Shown here: positions 47,930 to 58,457 of the stretch, piece by piece
Layout of the letters: each line of letters begins with the position of its first letter
How positions within the stretch are numbered: position 1 is the first letter of the stretch
Origin: Bowmanella pacifica
GTDB taxonomy: Bacteria > Pseudomonadota > Gammaproteobacteria > Enterobacterales > Alteromonadaceae
NCBI RefSeq assembly: GCF_014645355.1
Contig: NZ_BMLS01000004.1
Span: 1-64,000, forward strand
DNA: 64,000 nt
Reading direction: 5' to 3'
Made by a program: the position numbers and the translations under genes
Notes under the pieces: model-generated
Told to the model about the DNA's origin: nothing
Databases searched by the model: none
What the model saw: only the letters and a program-made list of their open reading frames with translations

Positions 47930-48634
47930 TCAACAAACAAAATCGAGTGGTTGATTTAACAGAATTTTTTCAGCGCTAAAGGTGCAATTATAGGCCATCA
48001 CTTCCACACCAGATGCCTGCGCTTTCGCCAACGCCTGTGCATATTGTGGATCAATGTGTCGGGCCACCTTTACCGACTGAATACCGCTATGCTGTACACA
48101 AAAAAACAGCACAGCACGCGCCCCTTGGGCTGCCATATAAGCCAACTCGGCTAAATGACGCTGACCACGCTGCGTAACCGCATCCGGGAAGTAACCTTGC
48201 TCGTTGTCCAGCAAGGTAACGGATTTTATTTCAACATAGCAATCCGCTTTATCCGCTGCTCTCAACAATAAGTCGATACGGCTATTCTCCTGTCCATATT
48301 TCACTTCCCTGGCAATCTGCTGATAGCCGGTCAGTTCGACAATCACCTCTTTACGCACCGCTTCTTCAACAACGCGATTGGCATTGAGGGTATTAATACC
48401 AATCCACTGCTGCTGATGGTTTTGGGCAAGCTGCCAGCTATAAGCAAGTTTACGCTTGGGGTCATTATGATAGGACAGCCAGACCACAAATCCCGGTTCG
48501 GCACAGCCGGTCATGGCACCGGTATTAGCACAATGAGCGGTCACAATCTCACCGCTATCTAACTGTACATCGGCTAAAAAACGCTTGTATCTCTTCAGCA
48601 ATACACCGCGAATTAATGGAGGATCAAAGAGCAT
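47930..48634 (-). CDS. sfsA: SfsA, sugar fermentation stimulation protein homologue
   Basis: The 234-residue SfsA-family protein has an N-terminal OB-like part (PLIRGVLLKRYKRFLADV), HCANTGAMTGCAEPG and the nuclease-like core RIDLLL..YVEIKSVTLLD. The fold suggests a nucleic-acid nuclease; the E. coli protein was named for an effect on maltose use, but its biochemical role is unsettled. It lies upstream of dksA as in E. coli. Confidence 0.96.
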   Translation of the reverse strand: MLFDPPLIRGVLLKRYKRFLADVQLDSGEIVTAHCANTGAMTGCAEPGFVVWLSYHNDPKRKLAYSWQLAQNHQQQWIGINTLNANRVVEEAVRKEVIVELTGYQQIAREVKYGQENSRIDLLLRAADKADCYVEIKSVTLLDNEQGYFPDAVTQRGQRHLAELAYMAAQGARAVLFFCVQHSGIQSVKVARHIDPQYAQALAKAQASGVEVMAYNCTFSAEKILLNQPLDFVC

Positions 48635-48724
48635 GGCTTGAGAGAGGCCCCTTAGCTGGTAAAATGACAGTACTTAACTGCCTGGGCAAACAAGCCGCTC
48701 AGGATAGCATAACAGGAGTATTTC

Positions 48725-50011
48725 ATGTCCAGCTTGCAAGTCCGTCTTAGTTCGTCCGCCCCTGAAAGCCAATGGGGAAGCAAAGCCCCGGTATCTTTCG
48801 ATAACCAAACGGCCACAATTCACCTGTCTGGTGTCGATAAAGAGCAAACCCGCAGCATTCGTAAAGCCGCTCGTGTATTGGACGGCATGGGGGTTGAAAA
48901 AGTCCAACTCGTTGGCACCTGGAGCCTTGATCAGCAGTGGGCGTTTGCCGGTAGCTTCACCACAGCCAAAAAGCAGAATCATATTCAATGGGCCGATGAT
49001 GCCAACCAGGACAAACTGGTGAAGATGTATCAGGCTTTATTATTTACCCGTAATTTGATCAACCGCACACCAGAAGACGTCTATCCGCAGAGTCTGGCCA
49101 AGGATGTTGTGGACTGGCTGTCACAATTAGCACCGAACCAGGTATCGGCCAAAACCTGGGTAGGCGAAGAGCTCAAAGACGCCGGTTGGGCCGGCATTTA
49201 CAATGTAGGCAGAGGCAGTGAACGCCCGCCGGTATTACTGGAACTGGATTTTAATCCCAGTGGTAAAAGCGATGAGCCGGTAGCCGCCGCCTTGGTTGGC
49301 AAAGGCATTACCTTTGACAGTGGCGGTTACAGCATTAAAGCCAGTGAAGGCATGTTGACCATGAAGTGTGATATGGGTGGTGCTGCCACCGTCAGTGGCG
49401 CTTTGGGACTGGCAATTCTGCAAGGATTGAGCAAGCGAGTGAAACTCTTCCTGTGCTGTGCTGAGAACCTGATCAGCGGTCATGCTTATAAGTTAGGAGA
49501 TATCCTGACCTATAAAAATGGCGTGACCGTTGAGATTGTCAACACCGATGCCGAGGGTCGTTTAGTGCTGGCCGATGGCTTGCTGGCGGCGGGTGAAACC
49601 GGCGCTCCCTTAACCATCAATGCGGCCACCCTAACCGGTGCCGCTGTAATGGCCCTAGGTGGTGAATATCACGCCTTGTTTGGCTTGGACAAAGACACTC
49701 AAGGCCGTATGCAGCAATTTGCCGAACAGGAAATGGAGCCGGTATGGCCACTGCCTCTTGATGCCTGGCATCAGGAAATGTGCCCATCTCCCTATGCTGA
49801 TACCGCCAACAGTCGCCCCATGAAAGGTGGTGGTGCCGGTGGCGCTTCCAATGCGGCAGGCTTCTTGTCACGCTTTGTGGCCAATGAAGGTAAAGGTTGG
49901 GTTCATATGGATTTGGCTGGCGCCTTTAATAACAGCGCCACATCAACCATGCCAGCCGGTGCCACGGGTATGGGCATCAGAACCATCGCCCGCGCTCTGC
50001 TTGATGCATAG
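48725..50011 (+). CDS. pepB: Aminopeptidase PepB (M17 family)
   Basis: PepB is a two-metal leucine-aminopeptidase-type exopeptidase of the cytoplasm. The 428-residue protein matches E. coli PepB in length. Metal and catalytic motifs are GKGITFDSGGYSIK, MKCDMGGAATVSGAL and the M17 signature NTDAEGRLVLADGL. A clear bidirectional-looking terminator follows at 50022-50046. Confidence 0.96.
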   Translation: MSSLQVRLSSSAPESQWGSKAPVSFDNQTATIHLSGVDKEQTRSIRKAARVLDGMGVEKVQLVGTWSLDQQWAFAGSFTTAKKQNHIQWADDANQDKLVKMYQALLFTRNLINRTPEDVYPQSLAKDVVDWLSQLAPNQVSAKTWVGEELKDAGWAGIYNVGRGSERPPVLLELDFNPSGKSDEPVAAALVGKGITFDSGGYSIKASEGMLTMKCDMGGAATVSGALGLAILQGLSKRVKLFLCCAENLISGHAYKLGDILTYKNGVTVEIVNTDAEGRLVLADGLLAAGETGAPLTINAATLTGAAVMALGGEYHALFGLDKDTQGRMQQFAEQEMEPVWPLPLDAWHQEMCPSPYADTANSRPMKGGGAGGASNAAGFLSRFVANEGKGWVHMDLAGAFNNSATSTMPAGATGMGIRTIARALLDA

Positions 50012-50021
50012 TTCAAAATAG

Positions 50022-50046
50022 AAGGGAAGCCAGTGGCTTCCCTTTT
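50022..50046. terminator. Terminator between pepB and the small HTH gene
   Basis: AAGGGAAGCC/GGCTTCCCTT (50022-50044) with a 3-nt loop is followed by TTTTC on the plus strand. It lies between convergent genes and probably serves pepB mainly. Confidence 0.8.
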
Positions 50047-50047
50047 C

Positions 50048-50230
50048 TCAGATACCGCCTAAGCGTTCTGCTAATTCTTTGTATCTGCGTACGTCATCGC
50101 TATCGAAAAGAGGCCTGCCCTCACCATCTTTGTCTCTCGCGACCAGCAAGCTCTCGCGTTCCAGGCGCTCGACCCTAATCTCCGCTACGCCCAGATAATC
50201 CGCAACCTCAGACACTGACATCAAACTCAT
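50048..50230 (-). CDS. Small helix-turn-helix DNA-binding protein
   Basis: The 60-residue protein MSLMSVSEVADYLGVAEIRVERLERESLLVARDKDGEGRPLFDSDDVRRY has the winged-helix pattern of MerR/excisionase-type (HTH_17) domains: SVSEVADYLGV, then a basic recognition helix, then the beta wing RPLFDSDDVRRYKEL. There is no effector domain. Excisionase function is unlikely, since no integrase or attachment site is nearby. Target unknown. Confidence 0.75.
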   Translation of the reverse strand: MSLMSVSEVADYLGVAEIRVERLERESLLVARDKDGEGRPLFDSDDVRRYKELAERLGGI

Positions 50231-50379
50231 TACTGTAATCCCCGTAAATGGTATAGGTGTTTTAGCACAGACCTTTTATCACTAGCTCCCTCCGAGGAGG
50301 CACAGTATTTTGCACTGCTGCTACCACTCGGCAGCCATATGTCGGCCTTTTTAATTAACTTACTGAAAATCTACCTGTT

Positions 50380-50408
50380 TTGACAGATAATACGCAGACA
50401 CAAAGAAT
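50380..50408 (+). promoter_or_regulatory. Sigma-70 promoter of yhgN-yjaG
   Basis: A consensus -35 TTGACA (50380-50385) is followed after 17 bp by AAGAAT (50403-50408), a four-of-six match to TATAAT. It lies 24 bp before the ATG. Confidence 0.6.
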
Positions 50409-50431
50409 GTCACTCAACTCCTGGGAAATCA

Positions 50432-51025
50432 ATGGATACCTGGTCTGCCGCTATCATGCTGTTTTTCATCATGGATCCGTTGGGCAACTTGCCCATTTTC
50501 ATGTCTGTGCTGAAAGGGATCCCATCACGCCGACGACGTATTATTGTAGCCAGAGAGTTGTTGTTTTCCCTGGCCATCATGTTGTTATTTCTGTACAGCG
50601 GCCAGGCAGTTCTTGATTTTCTCAACGTCAGGCAGGAAACCGTCAGCGTAGCGGGCGGTATCGTGCTGTTCCTTATCGCTATTCGTATGATATTCCCGCA
50701 ACCCGGCGGCCCCACAGGGCACAGTTCAGATTCAGAGCCCTTTTTAGTGCCATTGGCCATTCCATTGGTCGCCGGCCCTTCCCTGCTTGCAGCACTTATT
50801 CTTATTGCTAACCAGGATCCCAGCCGGATGACGGACTGGACTATCGCCGCCGTATCGGCCTGGTTTGTTTCTTCCGTTATTTTAATGTTTTCCGGCTTGT
50901 TTCACCGCATTCTGGGGGAACGCGGTTTGACCGCGGTAGAACGTCTGATGGGCATGATCCTAGCCATGATTTCCATCCAGATGTTTCTGGACGGTATCGC
51001 CAAATATTTGGAGCATAGTGTATGA
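50432..51025 (+). CDS. yhgN: MarC/YhgN-family inner membrane protein
   Basis: The 197-residue protein has six hydrophobic helices. The family features LFFIMDPLGNLPIFMSVLKGI at the start and PLAIPLVAGPSLLAALI near residue 105 place it with E. coli YhgN. The MarC family is of unknown function. Its stop overlaps the next start (ATGA at 51022-51025). Confidence 0.92.
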   Translation: MDTWSAAIMLFFIMDPLGNLPIFMSVLKGIPSRRRRIIVARELLFSLAIMLLFLYSGQAVLDFLNVRQETVSVAGGIVLFLIAIRMIFPQPGGPTGHSSDSEPFLVPLAIPLVAGPSLLAALILIANQDPSRMTDWTIAAVSAWFVSSVILMFSGLFHRILGERGLTAVERLMGMILAMISIQMFLDGIAKYLEHSV

Positions 51026-51600
51026 AGTTAAACACCTTTCAACGTGTCAGAGCTTTGCAAGGTTGGCAGGCCGTTGCTTTTGGTGCCACCCTAGTGGAGC
51101 GCAGCTTGCCGAACTATCAGCTATTCTGCGAGGTCAGCAATTTTGGCGATGCCGAGCAATATCGTAATAGCTTGAACGCGGTGTGGGACTGGTTAGCTAA
51201 CCCTAAAGCCAAATTGAACTTAGGGGTGCACTTGGAGCGTATTGAAGAGGCCACCCCGGATGCTGAAGCATTCGATTCTTTTGGTGTTTACCCCGCCATT
51301 GACCTTTGCATGTCTTTTGCTGCGCTGTTGCAACTGATGATGGGAGAAGACCTGCAAGGTGCAGTGGTAATCAGCAAGTTGTCGCAAGGCTCCGTTGAAG
51401 CCTTTATAGAGGCCACCAGTGATGCAGAATTAGATGCCAAACAAATCAAAGCCCACCCTCTGATGGAATGGGAAGTGGCCTTTCAAAATGAGTTGTTAGA
51501 CCGTCTCGACACCCTAAACAGAGACAAGGACGGGATTCAACTGCTGCGCACCATGGCCGTAGAAGAAGGCATCAGTAATATTGGCTTGGAAATCGGCTGA
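51022..51600 (+). CDS. yjaG: YjaG-family (DUF416) protein
   Basis: The 192-residue cytoplasmic protein aligns with E. coli YjaG. Shared features are LQGWQAVAFGATLVERSLPNYQLF, the NAVWDWL segment, EAFDSFGVYPAIDLCMSF and a C-terminal EEGISNIGLEIG. The family has no assigned function. It is translationally coupled to yhgN, a pairing not seen in E. coli. Confidence 0.92.
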   Translation: MKLNTFQRVRALQGWQAVAFGATLVERSLPNYQLFCEVSNFGDAEQYRNSLNAVWDWLANPKAKLNLGVHLERIEEATPDAEAFDSFGVYPAIDLCMSFAALLQLMMGEDLQGAVVISKLSQGSVEAFIEATSDAELDAKQIKAHPLMEWEVAFQNELLDRLDTLNRDKDGIQLLRTMAVEEGISNIGLEIG

Positions 51601-51688
51601 TAGCGCTTAGTCTGCAGTTCGCCAACGCAGGCCACAAGGGGCTGGATTTGTCCAAATATGCACTCGACAGATAAAACAGCCTCAGCGT

Positions 51689-52456
51689 TTAATGTGTTTG
51701 TAACTGTTGCATCTGAAACGCCTGCCAGGCGGACGGCTCAAGTGTTTGCACATCAAGCAAGCGCAGTCTGACTGAGTCATAGCCGGGCTCATCGCCAAGG
51801 GGGATGACATAACCAATCAGCCCATGACGTTGTTTATCAAACCAGATATCCCCCTGTTTACCAGACAGGCCTACACCGCCAATGCGGTAATGCAGGCTGT
51901 CCCTTCCATCTCGTTGTACCTCGCCTATAAACTGCAATTGCACCTCGCCAAATGATTTAAATTGCCCTGGCTTTTGGCGAAAATCAAAGTCTAATCGCTC
52001 AAATGTCATTGTGCTTTGCTTATCGGCCTTATGAGCGACAAATCCGCTGAGACTAGCGAAGTCAAAATCATAGCTGTGCCAGTATTGCCCGCCCAACGCA
52101 AACTGCATTTGTTGCGCATTGAGCTCTATCTGCAAATAACCATCATGTGCTAGCAGGCTAGCGGTTTGCCGTTGCTCGCCCTGCGCATTTAATCGGTATA
52201 CAACAAAGCTTGTAACATTGTTAGTCAATGGATGGGTAACCGCCCGGACTAGCGTTGCTCTGCCTGCGCCGCTATGCCATTTAAACGACTCTATGTGATT
52301 TTTGGCAGGAAAATACACGGCAATAAAAGCGGCGTTGCTGCCATCCAGATTTGATTTTTCATACCACCGCATTTGCCCGTTCTGGTCAGCATAAACTGCC
52401 GCAGTAATGAGCCATCCGCTCAGAACAAGCCCGATAGTGTTGAACAATATACGCAC
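51689..52456 (-). CDS. Predicted secreted protein of unknown function
   Basis: I start the protein at GTG 52456 (VRILFNTIGLVLSGWL, 255 residues), because AAGGGGAAGG lies just upstream and the signal peptide begins there. Cleavage is likely at VYA-DQ. The mature protein is rich in beta-strand patterns and aromatic residues. The segment from about 200 (SGKQGDIWFDKQRHGLIGYVIPLGDEPGYDSVRLRL) recalls small periplasmic proteins of the DUF3108/DUF6134 kind, but I am not sure. It is a single-gene unit. Confidence 0.7.
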   Translation of the reverse strand: MRILFNTIGLVLSGWLITAAVYADQNGQMRWYEKSNLDGSNAAFIAVYFPAKNHIESFKWHSGAGRATLVRAVTHPLTNNVTSFVVYRLNAQGEQRQTASLLAHDGYLQIELNAQQMQFALGGQYWHSYDFDFASLSGFVAHKADKQSTMTFERLDFDFRQKPGQFKSFGEVQLQFIGEVQRDGRDSLHYRIGGVGLSGKQGDIWFDKQRHGLIGYVIPLGDEPGYDSVRLRLLDVQTLEPSAWQAFQMQQLQTH

Positions 52457-52535
52457 AGCCCTTCCCCTTTGTTGGCAGAACCAGCATAGTTCCCCTGTGG
52501 GCAAAGGCAGTTACAAAGTGTAAGGAATTATATGG

Positions 52536-52904
52536 CTAGAGTTTAGGCAGTAGGATGGCAAGCCAGCTCACTACTATGATCAGCAGAGTAAAAAAGACCG
52601 CGGCTGAGCCTAAGTCTTTCGCTTGCTTGGAGAGAGGATGACACTCGGTACTGATTCTATCTATGGCCGCTTCAATAGCACTATTCAGGCATTCCACCAT
52701 CAGTAACAATAGCAGTGGACCAATCAGCAGAATAAGCTCCACCGGGGAGTCGGCCAGCCAAATCGCCACTGGCAACAGCAGCACACACAGTAGCAACTCC
52801 TGACGAAAAGCCGCCTCATAACGAAACGCATAGCCAATGCCATCCATGGAACAAAGCGTAGCGCGCCAGACCCTGGCCAATCCAGTTCCGTTGGGCTTTT
52901 TCAT
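52536..52904 (-). CDS. dgkA: Diacylglycerol kinase DgkA
   Basis: DgkA is a small trimeric membrane kinase that recycles diacylglycerol. I start at ATG 52904 (MKKPNGTGLARVW, 122 residues as in E. coli), with GGAGA 4-5 nt upstream. Catalytic and lipid-binding features EAAFRQE and VECLNSAIEAAIDRISTE and three transmembrane helices are present. The start overlaps the rsmD stop by 4 nt. Confidence 0.96.
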   Translation of the reverse strand: MKKPNGTGLARVWRATLCSMDGIGYAFRYEAAFRQELLLCVLLLPVAIWLADSPVELILLIGPLLLLLMVECLNSAIEAAIDRISTECHPLSKQAKDLGSAAVFFTLLIIVVSWLAILLPKL

Positions 52905-53491
52905 GCTGTCTCCAGATACTCGAACAACTGATAACTCACTTGTTTGGTCTGCTTGTGCTTTAGCAACTGCCAATTGGCTGGTATGGGCAAATTCGCGCCG
53001 ACCTCGGCTTCAACATAAATCAATGCACCGTTATTAAGCCGTTGATTGACGCTTAACAAGGGGATGACTTCATCCAACAATGACTTATGAAAAGGGGGAT
53101 CAAGAAACACCAGGTCAAAGCTTTCATCACTCTTGGCTAGATAGGCTTGCACATTACCTTTGATCAGTCTGGCCTGATTTTGTGCTCCCAGAGTCTGAAT
53201 ATTTTTGTCCAATAACAGGGCTGCCTGACGATCCTGCTCAACAAAAGTTACTGAGGCTGCATGCCGCGACAGCGCTTCGAACCCCAGCCCCCCGGTGCCG
53301 GCAAAGGCATCCAGACAGCGGCTATCCGCCACATGCGCGGTCAGCCAGTTGAATAGGGTTTCTTTGGTACGATCTGTGGTGGGGCGCAAGCCGTCCAAAT
53401 CCATGACAGGGAGCTTTCTTCCCCGCCATCGTCCACCTATGATACGAATACTACCCGTGGCAGTAGCCTGGCTTTTAACAGCTCGCTTCAT
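52901..53491 (-). CDS. rsmD: 16S rRNA (guanine(966)-N2)-methyltransferase RsmD
   Basis: RsmD methylates G966 of 16S rRNA. The 196-residue enzyme has IIGGRWRGRKLPV near the N-terminus, the SAM loop DAFAGTGGLGFEALSR and the catalytic VFLDPPFH. It is divergent from ftsY, the same pairing as in E. coli, and is coupled to dgkA downstream. Confidence 0.97.
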   Translation of the reverse strand: MKRAVKSQATATGSIRIIGGRWRGRKLPVMDLDGLRPTTDRTKETLFNWLTAHVADSRCLDAFAGTGGLGFEALSRHAASVTFVEQDRQAALLLDKNIQTLGAQNQARLIKGNVQAYLAKSDESFDLVFLDPPFHKSLLDEVIPLLSVNQRLNNGALIYVEAEVGANLPIPANWQLLKHKQTKQVSYQLFEYLETA

Positions 53492-53578
53492 TTGTCAATT
53501 CAAGAAATGCTATGATTGCGCACAGTCTAATCGGCTGCGGCCGATAACCCAACGATTTTCAAAGGATCCGCAACGCCC

Positions 53579-54829
<1,251 letters not shown>

Positions 54830-54831
54830 CC

Positions 54832-55533
54832 ATGATCCGGTTTGAGCAGGTCAGTAAAACCTATCCAGGGGGCCAGCAGGCCCTGCGTCAGGTGAATTTT
54901 CATATTGCCCCTGGAGAGATGGCTTTTCTGACTGGCCATTCAGGCGCAGGTAAAAGTACCTTACTGAAACTCATCAGTATTATGGAGCGGCCAACTGTTG
55001 GTCGGGTGATGATCAATGGCCATGACCTGAACCGCATTCGTCGTCAGCAAATCCCTTTTATCCGCCGCGACATCGGCATGATTTTCCAAAGCCATCAACT
55101 CCTGATGGATAAAAGCGTGTTTGACAATGTCGCGCTGCCTTTGATCATTGAAGGTTATTCCCATAAGGAAGTCAGCAAACGCGTCAGTGCCGTACTCGAT
55201 AGGGTGGGTTTATCAGATAAAAGCCGTTGCTTACCCATTGCGTTATCGGGTGGTGAGCAGCAGCGCGTAGGGATCGCCAGAGCGGTGGTGAATAAGCCGC
55301 CATTATTACTGGCCGACGAGCCCACGGGTAACCTTGACCCTAAGCTGTCGCTTGAAATCATCCGACTATTTGAAGATTTCAATCAGGCCGGTGTGGCGGT
55401 CTTAATAGCGACCCATGATTTAGGTCTGATAGCACGAATGAAATACCGGACCCTGACTTTGAAAAAGGGCCAGATGATTACCGACGGACTGACCGAAGAC
55501 TGGCCGGGAGATGACGATGAGTCTGCTATTTAA
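54832..55533 (+). CDS. ftsE: Cell division ATP-binding protein FtsE
   Basis: FtsE with FtsX controls peptidoglycan hydrolases at the divisome. The 233-residue ATPase has Walker A GHSGAGKSTLL, signature LSGGEQQRVGIARA, Walker B LLLADEPTGNLD and switch His in IATHD. It overlaps ftsX at its 3' end. Confidence 0.98.
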   Translation: MIRFEQVSKTYPGGQQALRQVNFHIAPGEMAFLTGHSGAGKSTLLKLISIMERPTVGRVMINGHDLNRIRRQQIPFIRRDIGMIFQSHQLLMDKSVFDNVALPLIIEGYSHKEVSKRVSAVLDRVGLSDKSRCLPIALSGGEQQRVGIARAVVNKPPLLLADEPTGNLDPKLSLEIIRLFEDFNQAGVAVLIATHDLGLIARMKYRTLTLKKGQMITDGLTEDWPGDDDESAI

Positions 55534-56497
55534 AGGGCGCAGTCAAGGCGCTGAACGCACCGGTATCTCGTTACCGCAGCGACTGGTTATGTTTTTTATC
55601 AGCCATGTTCGTCAGGCACTGGCCAGTCTGGGGGAATTGTGGCGCAATCCTGCCGCATCCATGATGACAATAGCGGTATTAGGTCTGAGCATCACCTTGC
55701 CCAGTACCTTATATATACTGCTAAAGAACACCGAGCGAGTCAGCGCAGGTTGGGACCAGGCTTCTGAAATCACCCTGTTCTTGCACCGGGATACTCAGGC
55801 AGGCGATATTCAGCAACTACAAACCCGCCTCAAACTGTGGCCTGAAGTTGAAAGCGTCGTGCATATAGACAAAGCCCAGGCGATGGAAGAGTTTCAGCAA
55901 CTTTCTGGCTTTGGTGAAGCCCTTAGCTATCTGGATAATAACCCTCTGCCCGATGTTTTGTTAGTGACCCCAACCAGTAAACACACCTCTCCCACTGCTG
56001 CAGGTCTGCTGCTAGACAAGCTGCGCAAAGAGCGGGAAGTCGAAGTTGGACAATTAGATATCCAATGGCTGGAACGCTTACATGGTTTAGTGGGCATTGC
56101 CAAAGAGCTTGTTTCCGTTGTGGCCTTATTACTCTTTCTGGCCGTGGTACTGATTATTGGCAACACCATTCGTTTGAATATTCTCAATAAGCGCGATGAA
56201 ATTCTGGTGATGAAACTGGTGGGTGCCACCGATGCCTTTATCCAGCGACCGTTCCTATACACCGGATTTTGGTATGGCCTGCTGGGCGGCCTGTTAGCCT
56301 GGGTAACGGTCGCACTGCTACTCTGGTGGATGGGCGACAGCATTAGCAAGGTAACACAGCTTTACCAAACCCAGTTCAAGGTAGACGGCCTGCACGGTCA
56401 GGCTCTGCTGTTAATGTTGGGATTATCCATTCTATTAGGACTAGCGGGTTCACTGCTGTCTGTGCATAAGCATATTCGGGCTATCGAACCCAAATAA
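55517..56497 (+). CDS. ftsX: Cell division protein FtsX
   Basis: FtsX is the membrane partner of FtsE. I start at ATG 55517 (MSLLFKGRSQG, 326 residues) because GGGAG lies 5 nt upstream; an ATG two codons earlier touches that site. There are four transmembrane helices (about 55-75, 205-230, 250-275, 300-320), with the periplasmic domain between the first two and the NTIRLNILNKRDEILVMKLVGAT cytoplasmic loop. In E. coli rpoH follows directly; here it is 4.7 kb away. Confidence 0.97.
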   Translation: MSLLFKGRSQGAERTGISLPQRLVMFFISHVRQALASLGELWRNPAASMMTIAVLGLSITLPSTLYILLKNTERVSAGWDQASEITLFLHRDTQAGDIQQLQTRLKLWPEVESVVHIDKAQAMEEFQQLSGFGEALSYLDNNPLPDVLLVTPTSKHTSPTAAGLLLDKLRKEREVEVGQLDIQWLERLHGLVGIAKELVSVVALLLFLAVVLIIGNTIRLNILNKRDEILVMKLVGATDAFIQRPFLYTGFWYGLLGGLLAWVTVALLLWWMGDSISKVTQLYQTQFKVDGLHGQALLLMLGLSILLGLAGSLLSVHKHIRAIEPK

Positions 56498-56528
56498 GTA
56501 TGCAGTTGAGTGGCTCTCAACTGCATAC
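56498..56528. repeat. 13-bp perfect hairpin between ftsX and glrR
   Basis: GTATGCAGTTGAG and CTCAACTGCATAC form a perfect 13-bp stem with a 5-nt loop, starting one base after the ftsX stop and 15 bp before the glrR stop. Neither side has a T-run, so it is not a standard intrinsic terminator, though it may stabilise mRNA ends or serve factor-dependent termination. Confidence 0.75.
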
Positions 56529-56542
56529 CAACCTAAGACAAA

Positions 56543-57904
56543 TTACTCTCTGAACGCTTCTGGGGATAAATGATGTTTATCCAACAGCTTATAAAACTCA
56601 GTGCGGTTGCGACCGGCAATGCGTGCCGCCTGAGTGACATTACCCGTGGTTGCTTTAAGTAAATCAGCCAAATAACGGCGTTCAAACTCATCCCTGGCCC
56701 GGGCAAAGGACGGCAGCGTGCTGGGTTTGTCGCGCAGCGCTTTTTGCACCAGCTCAGCGGGTATCAACGGCCCGTTGCACAGAGCCACTGTCTGTTCTAC
56801 TACGTTTTGTAATTGTCTGACGTTACCTGGCCAGGGGGCGGCGATAAGAAGCTCCATGGCCTCGTCAGAATAGCCTGTTACCTGCTTACGGCTACGTGAT
56901 AATACCTGGCCGAGAAAGTGATTCACCAACAACGGAATATCGTCACGTCGTTCGGACAGCGGCGGCAATTGCAATTCCACCACATTCAGTCGGTAATAAA
57001 GGTCTTCACGGAAATCACCAGCTTGAATAGCCTGTTCAAGATCTCTGTGTGTTGCGCTGATGATCCGCACATCAATGCTGATTGGCTGGGTTGCCCCCAC
57101 CGGACGCACTTCACGCTCCTGCAGAGCACGCAACAATTTCACCTGAAAATTAAGCGGCATATCGCCAATTTCATCCAGAAACAGCGTTCCACCGTTGGCA
57201 GACTGAAACAAACCTACGTGCTCGCGATTTGCGCCGGTAAAGGCCCCCTTGGTATGACCAAACAATTCTGATTCAAAAAGGGACTCAGGAATAGCCGCGC
57301 AGTTTACCGCAACAAAAGGGGCATTCGCGCGTTCACTGACCAAATGTATTGCTTTAGCCAGCAACTCTTTACCCGTTCCGCTCTGACTGTTAATAAAAAT
57401 ACTAACGTCACTGTCGGCCACTTGCCTTGCCTGCTGCAACAATTCTTCCATCTTAGCGCTGCGGCTGATAATAGCACTACGCCAGTTAGCATCATCTGAC
57501 TGCTGGTTCTCATCTGACACCATAGGATGCAACCTTATTGCATCAGCCGCCGCCGTCAGCAATTGCTGACTATCAAAGGGCTTAGTCAGGTAAGAAAAAA
57601 CCCCTTTTTTAGTGGCTTCGATGGCATCAGGAATCGTGCCGTGTGCCGTCAGTATGATAACCGGCAGACCGGGATACCTTTCTCGCACAGCACCAAACAA
57701 TGCCATCCCATCCATGCCTTCCATGCGCAAGTCGCTGATAACCAGGTTAGGATTGAAAGTCTCCATAATCCCCAGAGCCTGCTTGCCGCTATCAGCTTGC
57801 TCAACTTGGTAACCTGCGCCCTGTAAACGCATACTGATGAGTTTTAACAGCGATGGATCATCATCCACCACCAACACCCGTTTATCTGCTACCTCATTTG
57901 CCAT
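56543..57904 (-). CDS. glrR: Sigma-54-dependent response regulator GlrR (QseF)
   Basis: GlrR is the regulator of the GlrK-GlrR envelope-linked system; in enterobacteria it activates glmY and rpoE with sigma-54. The 453-residue protein has a receiver with Asp in VISDLRMEGMDG, an AAA+ domain (about 145-385) and a C-terminal Fis-type HTH. The AAA+ domain carries SQSGTGKELLAKAIH, the sigma-54-contacting GAFTGANREH and GGTLFLDEIGDMP. The HTH reads GNVTQAARIAGRNRTEFYKLL. It overlaps the QseG-like gene by 11 nt. Confidence 0.96.
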   Translation of the reverse strand: MANEVADKRVLVVDDDPSLLKLISMRLQGAGYQVEQADSGKQALGIMETFNPNLVISDLRMEGMDGMALFGAVRERYPGLPVIILTAHGTIPDAIEATKKGVFSYLTKPFDSQQLLTAAADAIRLHPMVSDENQQSDDANWRSAIISRSAKMEELLQQARQVADSDVSIFINSQSGTGKELLAKAIHLVSERANAPFVAVNCAAIPESLFESELFGHTKGAFTGANREHVGLFQSANGGTLFLDEIGDMPLNFQVKLLRALQEREVRPVGATQPISIDVRIISATHRDLEQAIQAGDFREDLYYRLNVVELQLPPLSERRDDIPLLVNHFLGQVLSRSRKQVTGYSDEAMELLIAAPWPGNVRQLQNVVEQTVALCNGPLIPAELVQKALRDKPSTLPSFARARDEFERRYLADLLKATTGNVTQAARIAGRNRTEFYKLLDKHHLSPEAFRE

Positions 57905-58457
57905 TGCTTTCTGCTTCCCTCTTCAGAATATTTCTCTCAATCGCTTTAAGCTGCTGCAATTGTTGTTCCAAAGATTGCTTTTGTTGTTGCAGCCATATCC
58001 TATCTTGTTGTTCTTTCTTCAATTCTGTTTGTAAACGCCTGTGCTTGTCGTCTAAATCGTTATACTTGTGCTGCCATTGGATCCGCTGCTCCAGTTGGTG
58101 CGATAACAGCTTCAGCAGTCCTTTATCTTCATTTGAGGCCCCTGCCATTGCCTTATCCAGTGATACTTTCGCCAACTCAACATTGCTCGCCGAGGTATTA
58201 GGGATACTGAGTAATAAGATAAGGTGCAATGCCGCTTTATGGTCACCTTGCTCGACAGACTGTTGCTGTCGGGCGACTTCAGTATCCATCCCGTCACTAT
58301 CCAGGCCACTAATGTACAGATAGTAGTCACCAAGATTGTCTACATTAACCACCGGGGTCGACTCTTGGGACGATTGCTGTGACAAACTCTGGCAACCGGA
58401 CAACATCGTCATCCCCAGTATTAGCCAAAGCGACGGCATACGGCATAAGTTAAACAT
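57894..58457 (-). CDS. QseG-like outer-membrane lipoprotein of the GlrKR system
   Basis: The 187-residue protein has a lipobox LSGC with Cys22, a short globular part and a long C-terminal coiled coil rich in Gln and Leu. It lies between glrK and glrR, as qseG (yfhG) does in E. coli. Sequence similarity is modest, so I rely on position, lipidation and architecture. In E. coli QseG acts on the kinase from the periplasmic side. It overlaps both neighbours (8 and 11 nt), forming one operon. Confidence 0.8.
   Translation of the reverse strand: MFNLCRMPSLWLILGMTMLSGCQSLSQQSSQESTPVVNVDNLGDYYLYISGLDSDGMDTEVARQQQSVEQGDHKAALHLILLLSIPNTSASNVELAKVSLDKAMAGASNEDKGLLKLLSHQLEQRIQWQHKYNDLDDKHRRLQTELKKEQQDRIWLQQQKQSLEQQLQQLKAIERNILKREAESNGK

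Noticed and set aside
56498-56528. Classical intrinsic terminator between ftsX and glrR
   Set aside because: The 13-bp stem is perfect, but neither strand has a T-run after it, so it is listed only as a hairpin repeat.
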